A stretch of 64,000 bases of DNA from Streptococcus oralis (GTDB lineage: Bacteria; Bacillota; Bacilli; Lactobacillales; Streptococcaceae). The notes under the pieces are model-generated. The model had not been told where the DNA came from. It did not search any database and saw only the letters and a program-made list of their open reading frames with translations. The translations under genes and the position numbers were made by a program. Within the stretch, counting starts at the first letter, position 1; each line of letters opens with the position of its first letter. The stretch is from the NCBI RefSeq assembly GCF_021497945.1, contig NZ_CP046524.1, positions 779,501-843,500 of the forward strand, read 5' to 3'. This document shows, one piece after another, positions 54,239 through 64,000 of the stretch.

Positions 54239-54433
54239 ATGAATAGACAACAATTTATCATAATAGCATTATTTACGGCTGCTGAGACTTATTTTTTCAA
54301 TGAATCTTTGATGACTGGTCGCTATGTTATGGCAGCTTTTTGGGCGATTCTACTCTTTCGAAATTTTAGGTTAAGTTACGTGATGGGAAAAATCGTAGAC
54401 GCTATTGATCAACACTTAAACCGCAAGGATTAG
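54239..54433 (+). CDS. DUF3272 family small membrane protein
   Basis: A 64-residue protein of the streptococcal DUF3272 family, function unknown. Two short hydrophobic helices flank a turn (QQFIIIALFTAAETYFF and YVMAAFWAILLF), followed by a charged C-terminal segment. It lies between dnaX and the suf operon as in pneumococcus. It is short but conserved in position, which supports it being a gene. Initiation without a leader is predicted. Confidence 0.75.
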   Translation: MNRQQFIIIALFTAAETYFFNESLMTGRYVMAAFWAILLFRNFRLSYVMGKIVDAIDQHLNRKD

Positions 54434-54455
54434 CCCCCAGCTTCTAGACAAAATC

Positions 54456-54478
54456 AAAGCCTTTTAGGCTTTTTTTTG
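54456..54478 (+). terminator. Terminator after the DUF3272 gene
   Basis: AAAGCCT and AGGCTTT arms with a 3-base loop and a run of eight T residues. Confidence 0.85.
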
Positions 54479-54485
54479 TTATACT
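54477..54485 (+). promoter_or_regulatory. Possible suf operon promoter, extended -10
   Basis: TGTTATACT abutting the terminator T run, about 92 bases before sufC. The intervening leader contains two overlapping short hairpins (GGAC/GTCC and CCTA/TAGG) that are mutually exclusive. Confidence 0.4.
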
Positions 54486-54583
54486 AGTAGAGTATATTTA
54501 TGGACCTTTTGTCCTATTTTTTAGGGATTGTAAGCAATTTCCTAAAGTATTGAGCAAAATGTTTGAAAAAGAAAGGAATTATC

Positions 54584-55354
54584 ATGTCAGTATTAGAGAT
54601 CAAAGATCTTCACGTTGAGATTGAAGGAAAAGAAATTTTGAAAGGAGTCAATCTGACTCTGAAAACAGGAGAAATCGCAGCTATCATGGGACCAAATGGT
54701 ACTGGTAAATCGACTCTTTCTGCAGCTATCATGGGGAACCCTAACTATGAAGTTACCAAAGGTGAGGTCTTGTTTGATGGTGTAAATATCCTTGAGTTGG
54801 AAGTGGACGAGCGTGCGCGTATGGGACTTTTCCTTGCTATGCAATACCCATCTGAAATTCCAGGAATTACCAACGCTGAGTTTCTTCGTGCAGCCATGAA
54901 TGCTGGTAAAGAAGACGATGAAAAGATTTCAGTTCGTGAGTTCATCACTAAACTAGACGAGAAAATGGAATTGCTCAATATGAAAGAAGAAATGGCAGAG
55001 CGTTACCTTAACGAAGGATTCTCAGGTGGTGAGAAAAAACGCAATGAAATTCTTCAACTCTTGATGTTGGAACCAAGATTTGCCCTTCTTGATGAAATTG
55101 ACTCTGGTCTTGATATTGACGCGCTTAAAGTTGTTTCTAAAGGTGTGAATGCCATGCGTGGTGAAGGCTTTGGTGCTATGATTATCACTCACTACCAACG
55201 TCTTTTGAACTACATCACACCAGACGTGGTACACGTGATGATGGAAGGTCGTGTTGTCCTTTCTGGTGGTCCAGAATTGGCTGCGCGTTTGGAACGTGAA
55301 GGATACGCAAAACTGGCTGAAGAACTTGGCTACGACTACAAGGAAGAATTGTAA
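54584..55354 (+). CDS. sufC: Fe-S cluster assembly ATPase SufC
   Basis: Soluble ABC-type ATPase that drives the SufBCD scaffold; 256 residues. It has Walker A GPNGTGKSTLSAAI, signature FSGGEKKRNEILQLL, Walker B ALLDEIDSGLD and the SufC-specific ITHYQRLLNYI. The ATG at 54584 follows AAAGGAATTATC; an earlier start at 54563 overlaps this site. It is the first of five genes in the order sufC-D-S-U-B. Confidence 0.96.
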   Translation: MSVLEIKDLHVEIEGKEILKGVNLTLKTGEIAAIMGPNGTGKSTLSAAIMGNPNYEVTKGEVLFDGVNILELEVDERARMGLFLAMQYPSEIPGITNAEFLRAAMNAGKEDDEKISVREFITKLDEKMELLNMKEEMAERYLNEGFSGGEKKRNEILQLLMLEPRFALLDEIDSGLDIDALKVVSKGVNAMRGEGFGAMIITHYQRLLNYITPDVVHVMMEGRVVLSGGPELAARLEREGYAKLAEELGYDYKEEL

Positions 55355-55381
55355 TTCCCTCGTATCTTTTAGGAGAAGTAA

Positions 55382-58308
<2,927 letters not shown>

Positions 58309-58343
58309 GAAACACAGAAATATATAATGAAAGAAAGGATATT

Positions 58344-59756
58344 ATGGCTGAAGAAAGAGTTGAACCAAAACCAATTGACCTTGGTGAATATAAATTTGGT
58401 TTCCATGACGATGTAGAGCCTGTTCTATCGACAGGAAAAGGACTCAACGAAGGTGTTATTCGTGAATTATCTGCTGCCAAGGGTGAGCCTGAGTGGATGC
58501 TGGAGTTCCGTTTGAAGTCTTATGAAACCTTCAAGAAAATGCCCATGCAAACTTGGGGAGCAGACTTGTCAGAGATTGACTTTGATGATTTGATCTACTA
58601 CCAAAAACCATCTGACAAACCAGCCCGTTCTTGGGATGAAGTTCCTGAAAAAATCAAGGAAACCTTTGAACGTATCGGGATTCCAGAGGCTGAGCGTGCC
58701 TATCTAGCGGGTGCCTCTGCCCAGTACGAGTCAGAAGTGGTATACCACAACATGAAGGAAGAGTTTGAGAAGTTAGGAATTATCTTTACAGATACAGATT
58801 CTGCCCTCAAGGAATATCCAGACTTGTTTAAACAATACTTCGCTAAGTTGGTACCTCCGACAGATAACAAGTTGGCAGCCCTTAACTCAGCAGTATGGTC
58901 GGGTGGAACCTTTATCTACGTACCGAAAGGTGTCAAGGTTGATATTCCGCTTCAAACTTACTTCCGTATCAACAATGAAAATACAGGTCAGTTTGAACGT
59001 ACCTTGATTATCGTTGATGAGGGAGCAAGTGTACATTATGTAGAAGGATGTACAGCGCCAACTTATTCAAGTAACAGTTTGCACGCAGCCATTGTAGAAA
59101 TCTTTGCTTTGGACGGAGCTTATATGCGCTATACAACCATCCAAAACTGGTCTGATAATGTCTATAACTTGGTAACAAAACGTGCGAAAGCTCAAAAAGA
59201 TGCTACTGTTGAATGGATTGATGGAAACTTGGGTGCCAAAACAACCATGAAATACCCATCTGTTTACCTGGATGGAGAAGGGGCACGTGGTACCATGCTT
59301 TCGATTGCCTTTGCTAATGCTGGCCAGCACCAAGATACGGGTGCCAAGATGATCCACAATGCTCCACACACAAGCTCATCTATCGTGTCTAAATCCATCG
59401 CTAAAGGCGGAGGAAAGGTGGACTACCGTGGACAAGTGACCTTCAACAAGAATTCTAAGAAATCTGTTTCTCACATCGAGTGTGATACCATTATCATGGA
59501 TGACCTGTCTGCTTCAGACACCATTCCATTTAATGAAATTCATAACTCGCAAGTTGCTTTGGAGCACGAAGCCAAGGTTTCTAAGATTTCAGAAGAACAA
59601 TTGTATTACCTCATGAGCCGCGGATTGTCAGAATCTGAAGCAACCGAGATGATTGTCATGGGATTTGTCGAGCCCTTCACAAAAGAACTTCCAATGGAAT
59701 ACGCAGTTGAGCTGAACCGCTTGATTAGCTACGAAATGGAAGGATCTGTTGGGTAA
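58344..59756 (+). CDS. sufB: Fe-S cluster assembly scaffold SufB
   Basis: Main scaffold subunit of SufBCD; 470 residues. It has [40 protein letters not shown] with the Cys of the sulfur-entry path, and [20 protein letters not shown]. It is the last gene of the operon, ended by a strong terminator. In pneumococcus, as I recall, the next gene is dacA (PBP3). That gene is absent here, and the following DNA carries an amino-acid permease instead. Confidence 0.96.
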   Translation: MAEERVEPKPIDLGEYKFGFHDDVEPVLSTGKGLNEGVIRELSAAKGEPEWMLEFRLKSYETFKKMPMQTWGADLSEIDFDDLIYYQKPSDKPARSWDEVPEKIKETFERIGIPEAERAYLAGASAQYESEVVYHNMKEEFEKLGIIFTDTDSALKEYPDLFKQYFAKLVPPTDNKLAALNSAVWSGGTFIYVPKGVKVDIPLQTYFRINNENTGQFERTLIIVDEGASVHYVEGCTAPTYSSNSLHAAIVEIFALDGAYMRYTTIQNWSDNVYNLVTKRAKAQKDATVEWIDGNLGAKTTMKYPSVYLDGEGARGTMLSIAFANAGQHQDTGAKMIHNAPHTSSSIVSKSIAKGGGKVDYRGQVTFNKNSKKSVSHIECDTIIMDDLSASDTIPFNEIHNSQVALEHEAKVSKISEEQLYYLMSRGLSESEATEMIVMGFVEPFTKELPMEYAVELNRLISYEMEGSVG

Positions 59757-59768
59757 AAATATGTAAAT

Positions 59769-59802
59769 TCTGAACAGGAAGCCTTCCTGTTCAGATTTTT
59801 TT
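59769..59802 (+). terminator. suf operon terminator
   Basis: TCTGAACAGGAA and TTCCTGTTCAGA form a perfect 12-bp stem with a 3-base loop and a T run. Confidence 0.92.
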
Positions 59803-59880
59803 GAAAAATCATCTTATAAATATTCACAAAATTCCTTTTATATGATAAAATAAAACAATCATATTTAGTGGAGATGAAGA

Positions 59881-61278
59881 ATGAATATTTTTAGAACCAA
59901 GGATGTTAGTCTGGGACGAACGGAAATGCGTCGCCATTTGAAATTATGGGATTTGATTCTATTAGGAATCGGTGCCATGGTAGGAACGGGAATTTTTACC
60001 ATTACAGGAACAGCAGCGGCTACACTAGCTGGTCCATCACTAGTGGTTTCCATCGTGATTTCTGCCCTATGCGTTTCCTTATCAGCCCTCTTTTTTGCAG
60101 AATTTGCCTCGCGTGTACCTGCAACTGGGGGTGCTTATAGTTACCTCTATGCGATTTTAGGAGAATTACCAGCTTGGATTGCCGGCTGGTTGACCATCAT
60201 GGAATTCATGACTGCCGTATCTGGTGTGGCGTCTGGCTGGGCAGCTTACTTTAAGGGATTGCTCAGTAATTATGGTATCTCCATGCCTCAAGCCTTGAAT
60301 GGAACCTTTAACCCTGAACAGGGAACCTATATCGACCTTCTGCCTATTCTGGTACTGATCTTGGTAACAGGATTGGTTTTATTAAATTCTAAGGCAGCCT
60401 TGCGCTTTAATTCGCTTTTAGTAGTTTTGAAATTCTCTGCTCTTGCCTTATTTATCCTAGTTGGCATTTGGTATATCAAACCTGAAAATTGGTCGAATTT
60501 TGCTCCTTTTGGTTTTGGTCAGCTTTATGGAGGAAGTACTGGGATTATGGCAGGAGCCTCTTTGATGTTCTTCGGTTTTCTCGGTTTTGAGTCAATTTCT
60601 ATGGCAGTTGATGAAATTCAAAGTCCGCAAAAAAATATTCCCCGCGGAATCGTGTTTTCTCTGACAATTGTCACCATTCTCTATGCCTTGGTAACAATAG
60701 TATTGACTGGAATTGTTCACTATAGCAAACTCAATGTGGACGATGCAGTGGCCTTTTCATTGCGTAGTATCGGAATTGGCTGGGCAGCCAACTATGTTTC
60801 ACTGGTAGCCATTCTAACCCTGATAACCGTATGTATTTCCATGACCTACGCTCTGTCTCGAATGATTTACAGCTTAGCACGTGATGGTCTTTTACCTCGA
60901 AGTTTTAAACAGCTAAGTAAAACTAGCCGAGTTCCAAAGAATGCGACCATCTTAACAGGAGTTGCTTCAGCCATTGCAGCAGGAGTCTTTCCGCTAGCCA
61001 CTATCGCTGCCTTTTTAAATATCTGTACACTAGCTTATCTCATTTTGCTAGCCTACGGAATAATAAAACTCAGAAAGGATAAGGGCATGCCAAAAGAAGG
61101 AGAATTCAAAACTCCTTTAGTGCCGCTCTTGCCAATCCTTTCCATTCTTATCTGTCTTTCCTTTATGCTTCAGTACACCAAGGAAACATGGATTGCCTTT
61201 GGACTTGCTTTGTTGGTTGGACTAGTGATTTACTTTACTTATGGCTATCGTCACTCTACACTTTCTGAAGAAAAATAA
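59881..61278 (+). CDS. APC-superfamily amino-acid permease
   Basis: A 465-residue membrane transporter with about twelve helices. It has the APC-family opening LWDLILLGIGAMVGTGIFTI and the later ASLMFFGFLGFESISMAVDE, GLAL-type end helices and a loop SRMIYSLARDGLLPRSF. It resembles YfnA/CAT-type basic or cationic amino-acid permeases; the substrate is inferred only. An extended -10 TGATAAAAT (59843-59851) and GGAGATGAAGA precede the ATG. It is monocistronic with a terminator. Confidence 0.9.
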   Translation: MNIFRTKDVSLGRTEMRRHLKLWDLILLGIGAMVGTGIFTITGTAAATLAGPSLVVSIVISALCVSLSALFFAEFASRVPATGGAYSYLYAILGELPAWIAGWLTIMEFMTAVSGVASGWAAYFKGLLSNYGISMPQALNGTFNPEQGTYIDLLPILVLILVTGLVLLNSKAALRFNSLLVVLKFSALALFILVGIWYIKPENWSNFAPFGFGQLYGGSTGIMAGASLMFFGFLGFESISMAVDEIQSPQKNIPRGIVFSLTIVTILYALVTIVLTGIVHYSKLNVDDAVAFSLRSIGIGWAANYVSLVAILTLITVCISMTYALSRMIYSLARDGLLPRSFKQLSKTSRVPKNATILTGVASAIAAGVFPLATIAAFLNICTLAYLILLAYGIIKLRKDKGMPKEGEFKTPLVPLLPILSILICLSFMLQYTKETWIAFGLALLVGLVIYFTYGYRHSTLSEEK

Positions 61279-61304
61279 AAGCTGGAAAAATTTCCCAGCT
61301 TTTT
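61277..61304. terminator. Bidirectional terminator between the permease and yitT
   Basis: AAAGCTGG and CCAGCTTT arms around an AT-rich loop, with flanking A and T runs. Confidence 0.8.
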
Positions 61305-62157
61305 ATCTATTTTCTTTTTTGAAAGTGAATCCTTCGCCCAGAATTTCATGAGCCTCTGTGATGGTGATAAAGGCCTGGGGATCGACTTTGTGAATCATGT
61401 CTTTCAACTTGACGATTTCACTGCGTCCAACGATGCAGTAGATGATTTTGAGATCTTTTTTGCTATAATAACCTTGTCCTGAGATAAAGGTTACTCCACG
61501 GCAAAGTTCTTCGTTAATCATCTTAGCCAATTGATCAGGATGTCGGGTGATAATCATAAAACCTTTTCCTGCATAGCCTCCTTCACCAATCAAGTCAATG
61601 ACGCGTGAGATGATAAAGTCAAATAAGAGGGTATAAGTCACTAGACGCAAATCTTGGAAGATAATCAAAATCAACATTAGAATAATAAAATCAAGTGAGA
61701 AAAGCAATTTCCCAATCGAAATATTTGTATATTTATTGAGAATTCGTGCAACGATATCGGATCCCCCAGTTGTACCCCCAGCGTTAAAGATAATGCCGAG
61801 ACCAACTCCAAGCAATACCCCAGCAACAAGAGCTACGATAATCAGATCATCTTGTAAGTCAAAACGTAAAGGGATATGTTCAAAAACAGCTAGCCATCCG
61901 GAAAGAGCAAGGGTTCCTAAGATGCTAGAGTAGAGCGTTTTAGGACCAAAAATCTTCCAGGCCAAGATAAAGAGAGGGATGTTAATCAAGAGATTCATCA
62001 CTGAGACAGGAATTTTAAAGAGATAGAAGGTAATCAATGTGATACCAGTTGCTCCGCCTTCAAACAAATGGTGAGGAACTACAAAGTAGGTAAGACCAAA
62101 GGCATAAATAGCTGCCCCAAGTATGATAGTGATAATAGGCTGAACTTTTCGGATCAT
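61303..62157 (-). CDS. YitT family membrane protein
   Basis: A 284-residue protein with five N-terminal helices (about residues 8-180) and a cytoplasmic DUF2179 domain at the C-terminus (KGFMIITRHPDQLAKMINEE, then GVTFISGQGYYSKKDLKIIY). The family is widespread in firmicutes and of unknown transport function. The ATG at 62157 has GAGGGAAAG upstream; an earlier start would place this site in the coding frame. It is divergent from degV. Confidence 0.88.
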   Translation of the reverse strand: MIRKVQPIITIILGAAIYAFGLTYFVVPHHLFEGGATGITLITFYLFKIPVSVMNLLINIPLFILAWKIFGPKTLYSSILGTLALSGWLAVFEHIPLRFDLQDDLIIVALVAGVLLGVGLGIIFNAGGTTGGSDIVARILNKYTNISIGKLLFSLDFIILMLILIIFQDLRLVTYTLLFDFIISRVIDLIGEGGYAGKGFMIITRHPDQLAKMINEELCRGVTFISGQGYYSKKDLKIIYCIVGRSEIVKLKDMIHKVDPQAFITITEAHEILGEGFTFKKENR

Positions 62158-62242
62158 GACTTTCCCTCGCTTTTCTATAGATAGATTATACCAAAATTCC
62201 AAGCTTTTTCATTGGATTCATCATGATTTTTTAACAATTTTT

Positions 62243-62251
62243 TGATATAAT
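62243..62251 (+). promoter_or_regulatory. degV promoter, extended -10
   Basis: TGATATAAT overlapping an in-frame ATG at 62250, which therefore cannot be the translation start. The true start is the ATG at 62301. Confidence 0.6.
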
Positions 62252-62300
62252 GAAAGTGATAAATCCCTATCTTATTGAGAAGAATAGAAAGATTGAAGAT

Positions 62301-63137
62301 ATGACACAAGTAAAAATTGTAACTGATTCCTCTGTTACTATTGAACCAGAACTCTTGAAAGAATTGAATATTACAGTTGTTCCTTTATCTGTGATGATTG
62401 ATGGTATCCTTTATTCTGATGCAGATTTGAAAGAAGGAGAATTCCTGCATCTTATGCAAGAGAGTAAAAATCTGCCTAAAACCAGTCAGCCTCCAGTAGG
62501 AGTATTTGCTGAAGTTTTTGAAGAACTGGGCAAAGATGGTAGTCAGATTCTCGCTATTCACATGTCCCATGCCTTGTCTGGAACTGTTGAAGCCGCTCGC
62601 CAAGGGGCAAGTCTCTCAACTGCTGATGTGACGGTTATTGATAGTTCTTTTACAGATCAGGCGATGAAGTTTCAAGTCGTTGAAGCTGCTAAACTTGCCC
62701 AAGAAGGAAAAGATTTGGAAACTATCCTAGCTCATGTAGAAGATGTCAAGAATCATACTGAACTCTATATCGGTGTTTCGACTTTGGAAAACCTAGTTAA
62801 GGGTGGACGTATCGGACGTGTGACAGGTTTGCTAAGTTCTCTTTTGAATATCCGAGTTGTGATGCAAATGAAGGATCATGAACTCCAGCCTATTGTAAAG
62901 GGGCGCGGTGCTAAGACATTTAAAAAATGGCTTGATGAACTAGCAGAGACACTTTCTCATAAATCCGTTGCAGAAATTGGAATATCCTACGCTGGTACCA
63001 ATGAATGGGCGAATGAGATGAAGAATGTTTTACAAACTTATGTCGAAAAACCAATCTCAGTACTGGAAACAGGCTCTATCATTCAGACACATACAGGCGA
63101 AAATGCATGGGCTATCTTAGTTCGATATCATTCCTAA
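62301..63137 (+). CDS. DegV-family fatty-acid-binding protein
   Basis: A 278-residue protein with the DegV fold: [20 protein letters not shown] at the N-terminus, the fatty-acid-site [36 protein letters not shown] and [10 protein letters not shown]. DegV homologues bind and present fatty acids to FakA for phosphorylation (FakB), a role inferred here. The start is fixed by the promoter. It precedes the HU gene as in pneumococcus. Confidence 0.92.
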   Translation: MTQVKIVTDSSVTIEPELLKELNITVVPLSVMIDGILYSDADLKEGEFLHLMQESKNLPKTSQPPVGVFAEVFEELGKDGSQILAIHMSHALSGTVEAARQGASLSTADVTVIDSSFTDQAMKFQVVEAAKLAQEGKDLETILAHVEDVKNHTELYIGVSTLENLVKGGRIGRVTGLLSSLLNIRVVMQMKDHELQPIVKGRGAKTFKKWLDELAETLSHKSVAEIGISYAGTNEWANEMKNVLQTYVEKPISVLETGSIIQTHTGENAWAILVRYHS

Positions 63138-63175
63138 AAAAATAGAGAAAAATCGTTAGAAATAGCGTTTTTGAC

Positions 63176-63204
63176 TTGACCTGTGGGCAATTTTAGGATA
63201 TGAT
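63176..63204 (+). promoter_or_regulatory. HU gene promoter
   Basis: TTGACC (63176-63181), a 17-base spacer and TATGAT (63199-63204), 40 bases before the ATG. Confidence 0.7.
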
Positions 63205-63244
63205 TATATTTGTTAATTAGAAATTATTTGGAGGAATTATTAAC

Positions 63245-63520
63245 ATGGCAAACAAACAAGATTTGATCGCTAAAGTAGCAGAAGTTACAGAATTGACTAA
63301 GAAAGATTCAGCAGCAGCAGTTGACGCTGTATTTGCAGCAGTAACTGAATATCTTGCAGCTGGTGAAAAAGTTCAATTGATCGGTTTTGGTAACTTTGAA
63401 GTTCGTGAGCGTGCTGCACGTAAAGGTCGCAACCCACAAACTGGTAAAGAAATCAAAATCGCAGCTTCTAAAGTTCCAGCATTCAAAGCTGGTAAAGCTC
63501 TTAAAGACGCTGTTAAATAA
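63245..63520 (+). CDS. hup: DNA-binding protein HU
   Basis: Nucleoid protein of 91 residues that bends and packages [23 protein letters not shown] opens the dimerisation helices, and [20 protein letters not shown] with [19 protein letters not shown] is the DNA-binding arm. Strong codon bias and TTGGAGG as ribosome site suit high expression. It is single copy with promoter and terminator. hlpA is the pneumococcal name. Confidence 0.97.
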   Translation: MANKQDLIAKVAEVTELTKKDSAAAVDAVFAAVTEYLAAGEKVQLIGFGNFEVRERAARKGRNPQTGKEIKIAASKVPAFKAGKALKDAVK

Positions 63521-63529
63521 TGAATTTAG

Positions 63530-63578
63530 AAAAAGCCTGTCATACCAAGTATTTGAGCTTGTGAGACAGGCTTTTTTT
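63530..63578 (+). terminator. HU gene terminator
   Basis: AAAGCCTGTC and GACAGGCTTT form a perfect 10-bp outer stem; an inner CAAG/CTTG pair shortens the loop. A run of seven T residues follows. Confidence 0.88.
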
Positions 63579-63610
63579 GTTTTGGAAAATATGATTTTAT
63601 CGTTCTGTGC

Positions 63611-63644
63611 AAAAAGAAAAAGGCTCCCATGAAATGAGAACCTT
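63611..63644 (-). terminator. ldh terminator
   Basis: On the minus strand, AAGGTTCTC and GGGAGCCTT pair (with GU wobbles) around a 7-base loop and are followed by T residues, just after the ldh stop. Confidence 0.7.
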
Positions 63645-63651
63645 CTTTTAA

Positions 63652-64000
63652 TTAGTTTTTAGAAGCTGCTTGGAATTCAGGATTTTTCCATGCTTCATCA
63701 ATGATTGCTTGCAATTCTTTAGCAGATGCTTGCATTTTTTGAGTTTCCGCGTCGTTCAATGGGATGTTTACTGGACGAACGATACCGTGTGCACCAACAA
63801 CTGCTGGTTGACCGATAAAGACGTTTTCAACTCCGTATTGACCCTCTTGGAAGACTGAAAGTGGAAGTACTGCATTTTCGTCATCAAGGATTGCTTTTGT
63901 GATACGAGCAAGTGCTACGGCGATACCATAGTATGTAGCTCCTTTTTTGTTGATGATTGTGTAAGCAGCATCACGAACACCTTCGAACAATTCAATCAAT
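63652..64000 (-). CDS. ldh: L-lactate dehydrogenase, C-terminal part only
   Basis: Reduces pyruvate to lactate with NADH at the end of homolactic fermentation. The last 116 residues are visible, with [20 protein letters not shown] and [20 protein letters not shown], then the C-terminal helix LKEIIDE-like [13 protein letters not shown]. The N-terminal two thirds (NAD fold and catalytic His) lie beyond the right edge. The streptococcal enzyme is usually about 328 residues and fructose-bisphosphate activated. It converges on hup. Confidence 0.95.
   Translation of the reverse strand, partial: LIELFEGVRDAAYTIINKKGATYYGIAVALARITKAILDDENAVLPLSVFQEGQYGVENVFIGQPAVVGAHGIVRPVNIPLNDAETQKMQASAKELQAIIDEAWKNPEFQAASKN

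Overview
The window is chromosomal DNA of a low-GC Gram-positive coccus, most likely a mitis-group Streptococcus (S. mitis / S. oralis / S. infantis type) rather than typical S. pneumoniae. Three things point that way. Many blocks match pneumococcal gene order as I remember it (pyrD-holA-sodA-rlmN, rpsP-khpA, rimM-trmD, metG, coaA-deoA-deoC-cdd-pnrA, plsY-parE-parC-ilvE, dnaX-sufCDSUB), but they are joined differently. An ant(6)-like gene sits between parE and parC. ParC carries Gly52 and Asp91, the viridans-type residues. No phage, IS element, integron, CRISPR array or rRNA operon was seen. Both ends cut a gene: gdhA on the left and ldh on the right.

Layout. 1-7.6 kb: gdhA (partial), pyrDA, holA, sodA, a YutD-like gene, then the rlmN-vanZ-ABC-F operon. 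7.6-10.4 kb: lipoprotein rotamase slrA, then a decayed accessory patch holding a frameshifted gene, an XRE regulator with a membrane protein and their own promoter and repeat operator, and two orphan protein fragments. 10.4-16.8 kb: rpsP-khpA, a MazG-like gene, a small remnant with an in-frame stop, an EamA permease, two alpha/beta hydrolases, rimM-trmD, a stand-alone ATP-cone protein and a YdbC/PC4 protein. 16.8-23.9 kb: a TetR regulator, a 730-base AT-rich gap with a long leader, and a 1906-residue LPXTG adhesin with pilin-type and Cna-B isopeptide domains, including four tandem 288-bp repeats. 23.9-29.4 kb: bioY, gor and a MacA/MacB-like efflux operon. 29.4-33.3 kb: metG, a small P-loop kinase, rpsT and coaA. 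33.5-41.3 kb: a methyltransferase, the pyrimidine-nucleoside salvage genes and the PnrA-type nucleoside ABC importer. 41.3-50.1 kb: plsY, parE, a three-gene accessory insert, parC, ilvE. 50.1-54.5 kb: a DUF2969 gene, tRNA-Tyr and tRNA-Gln, rpsA, a free-methionine-sulfoxide reductase, dnaX and a DUF3272 gene. 54.5-59.8 kb: the SUF iron-sulfur operon. 59.8-64 kb: an amino-acid permease, YitT, DegV, HU and ldh.

Functional links. Nucleoside uptake (pnrA and its transporter) sits directly after deoxynucleoside breakdown (pdp, deoC, cdd). SodA, Gor, the methionine sulfoxide reductase and SUF are all oxidative-stress or Fe-S functions, as expected of a peroxide-producing oral streptococcus. The accessory material worth attention is the adhesin, the parE-parC insert, the 8.6-10.3 kb decay patch, and a recurring pattern of four genes whose ATG lies exactly six bases after an extended -10 box, which predicts leaderless mRNAs.

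All calls come from reading the sequence. Family names rest on recognised motifs and remembered synteny; no database search was run.
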